A DNA stretch of 64,000 bases, taken from positions 18,202,920 to 18,266,919 of the forward strand of contig NC_049988.1 of NCBI RefSeq assembly GCF_000003815.2, in the 5' to 3' direction. The DNA is from Branchiostoma floridae. Lineage: Eukaryota > Chordata > Leptocardii > Amphioxiformes > Branchiostomatidae. Below the pieces are notes generated by a model. It worked only from the letters and a program-made list of their open reading frames with translations, did not search any database and was not told where the DNA came from. A program made the position numbers and the translations under genes. Below are positions 1-12,757 of this stretch, piece by piece; the first letter of the stretch is position 1; each line of letters starts with the position of its first letter.

Positions 1-3000
1 AACTCGATTGAATCACTATTCTAGCGGTCCACCAACATGGGTCCCCGTGTGGAGTTTGCTCATCTGTGATCAATTGTTACAAATTTAGTCGGTTTTTTTG
101 TACGTAAAGACGTGGTCTTTTAGAAAATAGTACTCTCCTCTGGAGGAAGAGTCATTTCATGGAATATGGCCCATCTACATTTCGTTATTCTAGTTATTTG
201 CACAATGAGCATATACGTTTCCCACGTCAGAGGTTGAACTTCTACCTCAAGTCAAGTAAAGTGTAGTGACAGGTTAACCGGAATAGACAACATCTTCAGA
301 CAGGGTGTGACACGGGCAGGTCAGCACTGCAAGCTTAAAGATCTCTAACTTTGTCACCAACTTTGTCTCACAGGTGGGAATATATTTACTGTGTACGTTC
401 TAGTTGAAGAAATGAAGGTTGTCTTCTGTCGCAGTGAGCAGGGTTTGAAAAGCTTCATAGCATGCAAGTTACCACGCACACATGAGGGGGGCGGAAACTG
501 TTGGGCAAGGAGAGCGTTTTTAGTCAGGCTATGGTTACTTACGAAGTAGTTGAGTCAGACCGTACCTCAGGCCGAAAGACAAGTCGTATTGAAGCTCGTT
601 GGGTGAACTACGCGCGAGTTCTCCAAATTACGTCGCGCCTTGTCAAACAACGTCGTAGTTGGCTGAAGCACGCCGTAGCTCAGTTTTGACCGGAGTAGAA
701 AACAATTCACACGGAGTCAGAGTTGGAGAAGCGCCAAATCTTGCCCCTTGTGAGGCAAGTGGATAGTGAGGGCAGCTGGATACTGGGGTAGACTGTGTAA
801 CGCAAACTCCGCTGTATAGGGCTGTAACTAGTCTAGTCCTCCGTGCGCAGCCTATATGATAGGAGTGTACATAACGTTATATAGTCGCCCAGGGTAGCGG
901 TAACAGATGTCCGGGTATTCAACCATAGGCAAGAGCGTTAGATCGTCGAATGCCTTTTCTCTTAAATAGTCCATGGGCCAGAGGGGTTTTTGGTACCACC
1001 GAGAGGGACAAGTGCTATCATGGATTTTTTTTATTAGTAGGAACTAAAGTTTATTTTAAGCCATGATAACCAGTTGTCATGCACAGCTTTCCTACTGTAA
1101 TCACGTGACCAAGTGATGTCATCCAAATTGACCTGGCCGTTTGGTCATTTATTGAAAAAGACGAGATAAATATGTAAAACATCAATAATTTCCAATGAAA
1201 ATTGGTTTACATGTGAAAAATACCACAAGAAGTATTAAGTTTTTTGTCGTTTTTTAGCATCTTTAGGAAGTTATGAATCTTTAAAGGCTGATTTTTGGGG
1301 TAATTTTTGCGTAAAAATTACATTGTTTACTTTCCAAAACCAGGCATTTATTCAGCCTGCCTATGTGGCCTTGTTTGATACGTTTTCGTGATTTGCCACA
1401 TCTTTACCTGCATTTTGGGCTTTAAGCACAAAATCCGTCAATTCCAGCAGGAGTTACGAGTATTTCAATAATTACACCCAACGGACTTTTTATCGTCTGC
1501 GTTGTCGAACACCGAAGCGACGCAAGCGTGGCGCGAGTGTAGTGAGAGTGGACCTTTAGCACGGAACGCTCGTATCGCCTGAGGAAACTTTTCACGATGG
1601 TCCAAATCGGTTCTGTTTTTCACCACTTCTAGGTAATTAATATTAATGAGAAGCTGATGTCAATCACTATTATCGCCCTTGGAAACAGTCAGTGATTGGT
1701 TCTCACATTTGAAGGACTGATCTGAAAATGTTTGAGTTTCTTCTGACCCCCTGTGTTTTTCCGCCGGGAGTTTTCCTTTCAAATGCGTAGTCTTCCCCGC
1801 CCCGGCCTATTGTTTTTGTTTCCCCATGATTATCACTGTCCAGCGAAATCTGCATTGTCTACACAACCTGGTTGAAGAAGAAAAACTGAAGTTCATACAA
1901 TGAGCCTAAAACCCTGCTTTCGGTGTGAAAAGCATTTTGAAACACTGAATTTTTGAAACATACTGAATTTCGAACATAACATTCCCTCCTACATTACGCC
2001 TCAGATCATAACGCATGCTCGTATGCCTTTGTTTTGAAGCCGCCATGGAGGGGCACCGGCGTGTTTGGCCCGTAACAAGGAACAAGCATTGAACCACAAA
2101 ATCACAGCATTACCTGGTTTTCCGCTGTGATTTCTTCTCCTCTCGTATAATGGACATTTACAGCTTTTTAAATACCAGTACAGCATCACTTCATGAAATC
2201 TGGGGCAGGTTAGGAAGTTCAAAATGCGTAGTGACACCACGGAGGCCAGCGGCCAGCGGGCCCTCTGATTGTTTGACATAGAATTTCATACCAAGCATTT
2301 CAAAAGATCGGTCAATTTCAACACAGAAAATAAAGATTTTGTACAGTGGCACACACATTACATTACGTGAAGTATGCCTCCTGTATGCGGTTAAATGAGA
2401 GACAACGCGTCTTGGTTTATAAAAAAACTGCTTCCGACCGGAATTCAGTTCCTTTGTTTACAAATGCACCACTCAACCCACGCCATATTTGTTTCAATTT
2501 ATTCCTAAACGTTTAATTGCTAATCAAGTACTGTAACACAACAGAAATAGCTTGGTCTAGACTATCGTGGCTTTCAGATTTTCTGTAAACTCGTCATGTC
2601 GATAAAAACCTGTTTGACCGTTTTTTAAACCTCACTCCTTGAGTTGGCTTGACAGTGCAAGAGTTTTTTTAGCTTACCCGTCGAACACGAACAGAAAGCC
2701 GTATCATTACTGAATTTTCAACCCTTTTGACGGCTAAGTTGGCTACGATATTTCTTCAATGTTTTGAAATCTTTAGGTACTAGGTAGAGTTAGTTATCTG
2801 CGATGTCAAGAGCTTTGAAATACACAAATTGTCGATTCTTTTTCGCAACTTGAAAATCCCGGGCAATTATCACGCTTGGGGCCTCCACGAATAACAATGG
2901 CCCGATCGGCACCTCATTTGAATTTGTTTTCATAAGGCTGTGTTTTCTTAGCCGCCATCCTCATTATAACTCGAAAACATTCAAAATTTACCACGAGGAA

Positions 3001-3072
3001 ACGTTGAATAAAGTCTATATTTCATATTTTGGGCTATATCTGGAGTTTAACAAAATAAAATTTGATGAAAAT
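1..3072. other. intergenic, no gene recognised
   Basis: I see no protein I can identify and no run of phase-compatible exons on either strand. Open frames are short and random-looking. The segment near 1500-1590 has a CpG-rich patch, and a phrase there (CGTATCGCCTGAGGAAA, about 1571-1587) recurs near 7543, which suggests old transposon sequence. Confidence 0.5.
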
Positions 3073-5183
3073 GACAACGCCGAAACAGATTTTGCACCTG
3101 GGAGCGACCCTCACGGTCAGCCATCTTATATAGTAAGAGTGACCGTGTTTGAAAACCTCGTGAGGATCTCTTGAGGAGTATCTGGATTTAAACTCTTTTT
3201 CTGCACAAGATTGAAAACCTCTTGGAGATCACTTGTGGAATAAAGCTTTTCGTGAGAACGCATTAGTTCTGGTGTCAAAACTTGAAAACATTTCAGGGTT
3301 TGAGGATCTGTGAGGATCTGTTACTCAGCCCGTACTACTTCGGCACTCTATGGGGTTTTCGCGTCATCTTATATATATCGCAATAGAGGCCCAGAATTTC
3401 ACTTCTGGGTCAAGTATTTCTCTTCGCAGTTTGACGGAACAGCTTTCAAAAGATGTTACAGACAACGCTTTACGACATAACAATTTGGGTAATTTTTTAG
3501 ATATAACTTTGCACATGTCTCTGTATATTAAAATGGGCTTTGCCTATCTGATTTGGGGATACCACATCACGTATGTAAGTTACAATATTGTTACAGTCAA
3601 GGCGTCATACTCATAGAGAGAGAATAGATTCCCGAGTATGATAGCACACAGTAACGTTACATGTAACATCTATTATCAATATCATAATACCGGTACGTTT
3701 ACGACGATTTCTCTAGCCATACTGATTTGACAAATTGTCCACGCATCATTTTCTACAGTTACATGTTGCTGTTATAGGTTACCCTTGCCACTTCTTCTGT
3801 GTAACTTTTCTGCCACTCTTGTCCTGCTAAAAGCGTAATATTGTAATTGTAACACGCCGCGGAATTACACGGCGAACGGGCGCGTGGTTGGGAGGGGGTA
3901 AAAAATACCGGTAGGAAGAAACACGGCACAATTAACTGCCGCTATGTACATCTATACATCCTCTGATGTTCCTTCCTTTTCTGTCAGTAAATGCATAAAA
4001 CATAAACCTGCATGAGCATACAAAATGTCATGAGAAAACGGACGTATACTGTAAAGAATTTTCATTTAACTTCTGTCCGTCACAACCGCTATGACGTAAC
4101 ACTTCACTGCTAGCGTAGATATAAAAATGGCGGGAAAATGGCTGCGTACGTTCAATTTTGCCCATTCAGTCGTAGATCCGGGCTATTATGCAACGGTTCT
4201 TCACACTTTTGCATGAGTTGTAGGTCACCAACAGAAATTCAAGATTGTTGTTGAATCATGTTCGTCTTGTGCCGTGAGCATGTGTAATTATTATCTATAA
4301 ATTTGGCAATGAATGTGACAGTGTGTTCGTCCCACGACGAGCTGCCTACCCCGAAAAAGATACTGAAAACTTTTGGCCTTGTTGTCTTCGAATGCATTGT
4401 TATCGATGCTTTGTAAATGATGTATTGGACACCTAGATGTCTGAAGTGTGCACAGCTCAGAAATAACTATTGTTGCAAGTGTAGATCTCTTTAAGTTCCA
4501 GTATTTTTAATCTACCGGTATAAGTCTTACTACCGGTATTATGCCAATGCATGTTACTCGATTCCCACACTTTCGTAAAAAGGATACAAGACAATCATAC
4601 ACCAACACGCACTGTGTACTTGGCTCAATAAAAGATAGTAAATTCAATCCACAGAAAAAAGTCTCCAGAATCGTACACAAGCAGTAATACACACTCACTT
4701 TCTTCAATCAGTAGCCTTCTACTGGTTCAAGGCCTGTGTCTGTAGAATGATTTTTATTGCCGGACGGCCAGTTAGTTTGTTCGGCTGCCCATTAGAGAGT
4801 CTGCCCGCCGATCAAAAATTAGCGCTCCGAGGAGTAAAAGCCCGAAAGAGCCGGCAAAACTCACTCAGGCCAAGGACGTCCTTGCTCAGGCTATTAGATT
4901 GGCGGGCAGACAGTGCATTGAGTCACCGAAGAAACAGCCTGGCGACCCCTGGGTAATAACATTAAGCTTTCATCTTTTACTGCTTAATTTGTGGCAAAAA
5001 AATTACACTTTATGTTGCTAAAATCCCTTCTACCACTGCCCTCAACTGCTCTAGAAACACGTAATGCAAATGTGACCCGGAAACAGATTGGCCACGTTCA
5101 ATCACCGTGTGTCTCGAAACCCCCATATAGAACTATGTCTTCTCGTGAGGGTCGCTCCCATATACACGATCTGAAACAACGTC
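3073..5183. mobile_element. possible inverted-repeat DNA element
   Basis: The 16-bp word GGGAGCGACCCTCACG at 3100-3115 recurs inverted at 5144-5159. Similarity extends outward on both sides for about 25 bp. This suggests a roughly 2.1-kb element with imperfect terminal inverted repeats. The interior encodes nothing recognisable, so it would be non-autonomous. A smaller inverted pair (about 4799-4816 and 4893-4913) lies inside. The outer ends and any target-site duplication were not resolved. Confidence 0.35.
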
Positions 5184-7700
5184 GCCGCCATTTTTAATTT
5201 GGTCGGAGGCTCGTACGTTCTCACCGAAAAGGGATATGGGAGAAAACGTACCTCAAAATTAGTAAAAAAAAGTTAAATCTCCTAGACATCCAACATTTGA
5301 GAACGTAGCCGTATTTTCGCAGGACAGAAGGTTAGATAATGTAGTAAGGTACTGTTTTACACGTAAAGGAAGGATTTGAGTTTTGTCAGTGCAAAGTTCA
5401 ACGGCCGAGAGTGACCTCTGTGCATGCGACGCATTTTGTTCCCGAGGGACGTAGCATTAACATGTCAGCTCTTGATTTTTACATAGTTCCAGAACCAACA
5501 CATTTCTTTGATAGTTTTATACTTTGTATTTTCAATACGATTGTCAGATTGTATGTTAACTTGAAAAAATATTTGTGCCGATCCTTGTTCTGCCAGCAAG
5601 TCAGAGGTGGCATCCCGCCGTGACAATAGTGGGTGCGGCCTATTCACATAGCAATGGGGATTTTAGCCTAGCAACCGGACCACCGTGTTTGTGTGAAACA
5701 TTACCGACATCTCCATAATAATTACGAAGAAAGGACACCTAGCTATAGACAGCCCAGTGCGGCTCTTCTGCATTTTTCTTTTGTCACATTTGTTTTTAAC
5801 ATGATGGCAAATACGACCAAACGACAATCAAATGTTCAGATTTTCATTTGTACATGTAAACACACACCAACGGATTTGCCCAGTCACCGGTCTGGGCGCA
5901 GGCGCCAACTGTGACAGCCTCTCTCTGGGCCCCTAGACTGCCCGATCTGGTCTTTCTGCTTTTTTCCTTGGTAACCGCATTGGTTCCGAACTCGCAAACT
6001 GGGCTGGTCGGTATAACCTCGAGTTCCAGACTTGCAGTTTCTTGGTTAAAAACAAAAACACAGAACGAACGATTCCCGACTTGTCATCTCAAAGACGGTA
6101 TGTGCTGTTTTGAACCTTTTGCATTTGTATTTAAAGATGATCATCACATTTTGTTACATCATTTCCTATGTTGGTTACGTTTGTGTCTGTTGTATACAGT
6201 CACACCTGTCAAAGCGGGGGGGGGGGGGCTGGAGAAATGTGGCTACTGTAGACAGGTGGCCACTATAGAGAACATTTCTATCAATTGACCACGAGCAATA
6301 AGTTACACAGTACCCACTAATTTTTCCCACCAAGTAACATTGTTAACAACGTCGCACTTGCAACCGGCACCTCTAGGTTCGGTAGTGGTGTGGTTACCTC
6401 TAGATTTCGTGAATAATACATCTGCGTTCTCGAACCCAGTAGTGCTGCAAGCGTGCCCCAAGTGCAGTGAGATACCACCTTAACTATTTCTCTAGCCCGG
6501 CTATTGGGCGTTCTACCTGCCCAGACCCAGGGCTAGGCAAGCGTCGGCCCTTAGTTTCGACGTTCGATCTTTCTGGCAGCTGATCGTGAATTGTCTGATT
6601 ATGACGAGGTAATTATGCATGTGGCAGTAGACTAGGGTGGGCGGGAAGCACTGCCAGTGCCGACCGAGGGGAAACTTTTATTACGAAGAAAATAAGGTGA
6701 AGTGCACGGTTACAGGTAACGTTTGTAACTCCTGCCTATGATATAACCCTTGGGTCGAAAAAAGCTGTCATTTTTGGCTATCGTAAATGGAGACACAGTA
6801 GGGGGTGTGACTGAAAAATGGGTACATGTATATCTATCATTTAGAACATGGCCATCTTTCCTCAGCCAATCAGGAGCGAGTATTTCTTGTGACTATATCC
6901 ACATAGTATGGTGTCCCTAGGGGTAGGGGTGTACTTCGCCCTCGGGGACCCCAGCAAACTCCTCGGGTGGGCGGAGCAGTACCAAATCCACATAGTCAGG
7001 CCACTCCCATGATCTATCTATTGCATAAATTGACTAAGTTGGAGACGCCCACCATTCAACTGAATGGTCTCCCTTGGGGTAGGGGTGTACCAACCAACGA
7101 ATAAATTGACTAAGTTGGAGACGCCCACCTTTCTCATGCAAATAAAAGAAACGTTGACAAAACATTTCATCAACATTTTTCATTGACGTCGTCAAATAAA
7201 GATGGTCAGAATGGTGTAAAAATGTTTAAAGAGCAATTATCATGTTGCTTTCCTATATCTATATGAGGTGAATAAAACGGAGAAACTTCAATGTGGACGT
7301 TGTCTGGACTTAATGAATAGTTATAAAACTTGCATAAATGGTATGAAGTGGGTGGTTACGACCTAAAACCTGCACGATAAATCAACTGTGATATGAATTA
7401 AGCAGTAAATAAAGATTTGTGAGGAAAATCATTTTGCAAATACATATATTACATTTATCGGCATTAAATTTTTTGCAAACACCGATGCAATATTTTGGTG
7501 TCACAATTAAGAAATGCCTTCTCATGAGCGCACAAAATGCCCGTATCGCCTGAGGAAAACTTTTGAGGGAAACAATACCGACATCTCCATAATGATTACC
7601 AAGAAGGGACACCTAGCTATAGACAGACCAGTGTGGCTCTTCTGCATTTTTCTTTGGTCCCCGCATTTATGTCAAACCCACAAGCTGGACAGATCGTTAA
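5184..7700. repeat. intergenic with dispersed repeat copies
   Basis: No gene is recognised. A block of about 100 bp at 5700-5795 (containing CCGACATCTCCATAAT and GGACACCTAGCTATAGACAG) recurs in the same orientation at about 7579-7665. A second direct repeat, containing AAATTGACTAAGTTGGAGAC, occurs near 7026-7053 and 7103-7130. These look like remnants of transposable elements. Confidence 0.5.
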
Positions 7701-8691
7701 AGCCTGGGCACAACCCACCGTACGTGCAATTTGTCCGTACGTTTTTTTGTGGAGGCCACGTCCGACACGTATTCCTGAAAACGTGGGGAACGACTGGCAA
7801 GAGCAGGGAGGGAGTACGTCAACGCACATCACTCGCACGGTTGCGCAAGGTGTAAGTACGTGGTCTGCACGCCACGCCTGGCTGCGAGCGGTTGCGTTCA
7901 TCGTTCGTTACGAAAGTGGTAGGTGAGTTGCACGTGCTTACAACGTACGGTCTCTGTGCGATTACGGTCTCTGTTGACGTATGCAGGCCCTACTTACACG
8001 TGCTACTTACGTACGGTTTCCTTACTCGCATGGTGTAAGTGCGTTCAAGTGCGATGAACGTAAGTTTTTCGGGGATGTATATATAGGACGACCTTTCAAG
8101 GTCTTTCTTTTGGGCGGCTCTGGTCGAAGCTGCTACTGATGCAACTGACGGCTTCTTCTGCGTCTTCTTGCGCATCTTGAAGACGGGTTGGCAGTCTTTC
8201 GTCGACTCGGCTCTATATCCTGCAGAAACCATGTGCTCAATGCCACGTGCGTTGTACGTGCGGAGCACCTGCTCCCTCGTTACAGTGCAGGTGTGTTGTG
8301 CGTCGGCATTCACAGGTGAACAAGTGAAGCGCGAATTAAGCACGGAACACGCAATCACCACGTCCGTAGCACGCACGTTCTACGTGCGCCGTCCGTACAG
8401 CAATTGACTGTGAGAACACTTTAATACACTCAGGGAGCCAGTGCGTTGTACGCTCATTGGCTGTACATGGCAGGTGCGTCGCCCGTACTGGCACGCACGG
8501 AGGGCGAATCCGCAGCCCGAACGCAGAGAAAGTTCCGCATGCACTTAAATTTCTACGGCGTGTCTGCGTGCTCCCAAATCCGTCGAATTCCCTACGAGCT
8601 CGTACGGAGACGGTACTTACCACTTACGGACACCAAAAGATTGCCAACGTTTTGGCACGTATTTGCACGTACGGCGGGTTGTGCCCCTAGC
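7701..8691. mobile_element. CpG-rich TTAA-flanked TIR element, non-autonomous
   Basis: TTAA lies at both ends (7697-7700 and 8692-8695). Just inside, imperfect inverted repeats share GGGCACAACCC and CCGTACGTGCAA. The 991-bp interior has no transposase-like frame. It is unusually rich in CpG and in ACGT-centred words (CGTACG, GCACGTAC, CACGTG), unlike its AT-rich flanks. A TTAA target site is the hallmark of piggyBac-type and some other cut-and-paste elements, so a piggyBac-like non-autonomous element is the best guess. Confidence 0.6.
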
Positions 8692-8695
8692 TTAA

Positions 8696-10283
8696 AGCCG
8701 GGAACGGGTTTTCTGTGCGTTCAAATCTAGGCACGCGTTAAAAATCTGCGCGTCAAAAATAAAGTCCTTGAAATATGCCAGCAAATGTGCAGTGAGAAAT
8801 TCTTATTCTTGTGACCCCATGATATGATTTTCCATCTGTTACCTGGATTTGGGGTTTGAAAAGCCCCAGATATTTAGGTCTTTTGGAATAGGTTTATTTG
8901 CAAAATATCCAGAATATTTCAAAATCAATGAAGTTTGACGCAAATACATGAGAAAAGTACTAACGTGTATCGTTTTGTAAAATATTAGGCTTTACTCAAT
9001 TCTATAAGCTTCATTTCTCAAGCAGATTGTTTCACATGCAAATTTCAAGGAGACAGTTCCACATCTAAACTATCAATCACCTGGCAACCCAAACCCAACC
9101 ATGGCTGTATTCACAACCAAGAATAACGAAACGGAACGTTCATGGTGACAAATTTATCCGTTTTAGCTTGCCAAACTGATGAACCGTTTCATTTTTTTGC
9201 ATCGTGAACAGGGCCTTCCATATGATATTTAAGTACACTTTACCATTGCTGATCACGAAGGTACCGTACCGCCAAAAGCGACTGCTATTACCGTCTATAG
9301 GACCCGAGTCGCAGTGTGGTTTCTGACTGACTGCCAATGACTTTAAACCACTGCAAATATTTTCTCCTTCGCGCAAAAGTATGTCCCCGCAATCTCAAAT
9401 ACATGTACAGCTAATAGACAATGGACTGGTAGAGAACAAATTTTATTGAGTTTGTCACGTGCACAGCAAGTTGTCTCCCAAATCATAATGCCGGCTTTTG
9501 GCGGACGTGCGTCTTTTTATGGCGCCGACACGCGCAGGACCCGCCCACGACTTCCCACAATATCATTTTCTTTTGCTCCCAATAACAATTTCATACATGT
9601 TGTCGGTATTGCGCTTCTACACAGGCAATTATCGGCCTAATTGTACCGCGTATGCCAATTTTAAGCACGCATATTCAGTCCATTTGGCGACGATGTTTGA
9701 CAAATTTACGTGCATTATTGGTGACTTTTCATCGTGCAGATAAGCGAAGTCACTAACAATGGAGTGAATGGAAGCTGGTTTGGAATTTAAGGATTCCGTG
9801 CAATTGACTGAAGTGTGCGTTTATCCGACGCGCAATTAACTGGCTTCTATTGTATACCACTTTGAATCTCAGATTTTAAACAAATAGTATTCCTAAGATT
9901 TTAGCATTGAATCAGCATTTGATATGTCCCTTACAATGATTCCAATTTTTATGAACAGCCCTCTTGCTGAATCGTTGCTGTGAATTGCCTCGTTGTTGTG
10001 AATAGGCCAGGAGGCATGTGAGTCTTGTTGTTGTAATACAGAAAGAAGATAAGATGACCTAGGATTATGCTCCATATCATCCATATGTAACTGAGTCAGA
10101 CTTACAACTCACAACGAAAAGTCATTTTGAGGACTTTTAACATAATGATGGCACAAGACATCGATAAACGTTTGCATTGGAAAATGCAAGATGACATGTA
10201 CAGTGGCAAGATGCCAAAATAGCGTCCTGATTTCTGTCTCCTGACTTCTTTGCTAAAAATGTCTACTTTTCTTACGCACCTAG
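8696..10283. other. intergenic, no gene recognised
   Basis: No supported exon. The stretch 9757-9853 resembles part of the TA-flanked element at 40928-41098 (both contain GAAGTGTGCGTT and a GGCTTC end), so it is probably a decayed relative. Confidence 0.4.
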
Positions 10284-10292
10284 CCAATGAGC

Positions 10293-11208
10293 CACCCATG
10301 TCCAGTATCAGGGTGAAATGTACGAAGTTGTCCTAAGTTAAGTTAGATGTCAGAAGTTGTCCAAAGTTGTCCAAAGTTGTCCGAAGTTGTCCGAAGTTAT
10401 GACGTCACGCTAACCACGACTTCATCCTAACTTTGGACAGTCAGTCAGGGGGTGTACGGAGTTGTCCGAAGTTATGACGTCATCTTAATTATGACGTCAT
10501 CCAAACTTTGTATAAAAAGACGGGGGGTTACCGAAATTGTCGGAAGTTGAGACGTAAATATAAAAGTGATTAGATCGAGATCTAAAAAGTCTGTGTTTTT
10601 GGTGGGACATAACGTTAAGAGGAGAAATAAAAGACAAAAAGACATGAAATAAGTGAATTTTTTTACAATGCATGAACATTGATTTTGTGCTGATTAATGT
10701 GCATCTATATTTTATTTGTTTATATGCGTGAGTGGTGTGTATCTTATTTACATATATATAAGTTTTTACCATGTGTTAATTAACTTTGGACAAGTTCGTA
10801 CACATGCCGCCCTACCCTGCCTACTGTACGAAGTTAGATGACGTCACTTAACTTTGCACAACTTAGGACAACTTTGCACACTTGTTGACCTACCCTGCCT
10901 ACTGTCCGAAGTTAGATGACGTCACGTAACTTTGCACAACTTAGGACAACTTTGCGCACTTGTTGACCTACCCCGCCCACTGTCCGAAGTTAGATGACGT
11001 CACGTAACTTTGCACAACTTCGGACAACTTCGTACACTTGACACCTTACCCTGCCTACTGTACGAAGTTAGATTACGTCATCCAATAAATGTTTTGACGT
11101 CATCTGTGACTCCCAATATAGCCTCAAAACCAGTAGGAAACGGTTGTAACTTCGTACAACTTCGTACACCCTAACTTCGTGCACTTCACCCTGATACTTG
11201 ACATAGCT
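10293..11208. mobile_element. foldback TIR element with 9-bp target duplication
   Basis: CCAATGAGC occurs directly repeated at 10284-10292 and 11209-11217, bounding a 916-bp element. Inside, the ends are inverted: each arm has ATGTC, one variable base, then AGTATCAGGGTGAA. Both arms then break into arrays of 10-13-bp units of the type CGAAGTTGTCC, reading outward in opposite orientation, around an AT-rich centre. A 9-bp duplication is typical of Mutator-like elements. The arms have therefore grown by tandem amplification. No transposase is encoded. Confidence 0.7.
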
Positions 11209-11217
11209 CCAATGAGC

Positions 11218-11984
11218 TAAACTAACCACTAAGAACCCTACCACTGTTTATGAATCGTTCAGTGTAATAACTCAAATAACTCATTTTTGAAGTAATGTAA
11301 GCACAAATTATTCATAGTGCCCTGTGAGCAAATGCCCAATGCACCTCTGTATCAAATTTCAGGTCATTAGGTTGTAATACCAGGGTACAGGGGCCCAAAA
11401 TATATATTTTCCGCCAAAAATGACTAAAAACCCTAAATGAAACAATTTTAAGGTCTCTACCAAAAAAGAGAGGAAAAAAGTCTGGGGGTATTTGTTATCT
11501 CTACCTCCATGCCAAATTGCAACTCATTTGGGCCAAAGATGAAAAAGTTGAATCCATTTATGTAAAGATTTGGCAGGAGAAACACTGCAAAAAAACAATA
11601 TACATGTATTTCAATCCACACTGTAGTATGGATTAAAATACTAAAAAGTTCTATTTATTTCTTACCTAACTAAAATGTTTTCTAAGAGCCCTTACATTAG
11701 TTATGAATCGTTCGGTGTCATTGGTCATGCCTTGATAATGGCTAAATTTCAAAAACATCCAACAATGGCTTGCTTAGCAACTTTCCTGTAAGAAAATGCT
11801 ATTTTTCACCGTTGCCATGGCAACCATTGTGGAAATTTGTCTAAATTTATTTCAAAATGGTTCCAAATATATTCAACAGGTATTTGTATGATCTAAGTGC
11901 AGAGAAATACTCATCAAATGTGGTTGGGGATTAATAAAACCACTTTTGATGACTTGTAATAAACGATTTTTGGTAGTTCTATAG
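11218..11984. other. intergenic, no gene recognised
   Basis: AT-rich sequence with no supported exon, repeat or RNA gene. The words TATGAATCGTTC and GTGTCATT/GTGTAATA recur near 11250 and 11702, hinting at a degraded direct repeat. Confidence 0.4.
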
Positions 11985-12522
11985 ATTTGAGTGACGTCAC
12001 AAAATCACGTGATAATTCCTATAAAGCTGGGCATCTGACACGGTTATCATGCAAAATAATGAAGTAGAGGAATCAACCTTTTCAAAAAAGTAAGTCACCC
12101 TTTGTCCCTTTGTTTGGTACCAAATGGCCATTTTGGGGGACCTGGCCCATGGACTAAAAGCACATGGATCAAGACCTATTATTACAACTTTGTCCTGATA
12201 TCTAGCCTTGGCTACATCACTATATCATTCACAGTACGGAGACAAAACAGCACACTTGAACCCGCCGCAAGTAACTTTGATAGCACCGTTCTGTGTTCTA
12301 GTCATCCAGGTTATCATCCAACATGGCGCCCACGCGTGGCGAAGCGGTTTTCGAACGTTCTGTGAAAACGATCTATGAAGTTGATGAGGAAATACTGTAA
12401 GATCTATGCGTATCGTTCTATCCTGAATCAGCAAAAGGACACGTTTAATAAATTCAGGTCTAATCTTATATTGCACAGGAAAATTGTAGGATCTAGACAA
12501 GTGTCTGCCTAAAACGATTGTG
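11985..12522 (+). promoter_or_regulatory. putative promoter and 5' leader of the EgtD-like gene
   Basis: A full CRE-type site (TGACGTCA) lies at 11992-11999, a TCACGTGA E-box at 12005-12012 and a TATAAA word at 12020-12025, in the order of a compact promoter about 500 bp before the chosen start codon. A 25-codon open frame starts at 12324 in good context (A at -3, G at +4) and ends at a stop that overlaps a GTAAGA donor-like word. It could be an upstream ORF or part of an alternative leader exon. Function is inferred from motif order only. Confidence 0.4.
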
Positions 12523-12723
12523 ATGGATGGCCATGCCAGTGACGTGGGTGATGACGTCTTGAGTGATGACGTCATGAAACATGATGACGTACCCGATGAG
12601 CTGATGTCGGTAGTGACGAGTCTGACGTCACCGCGTAGATACGTGCCGCAGTGGTACGTGTACGATACACGCGGGTCGGAGCTGTGCGAGCAGTGAGTAT
12701 GGGTACACATAAACAGATACACA

Positions 12724-12757
<34 letters not shown>

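Noticed and set aside
7500-8730. Overlapping 80-130-aa frames in the CpG-rich element
   Set aside because: High GC lowers stop frequency; the frames overlap on both strands, have no family match and lie within an inverted-repeat element.
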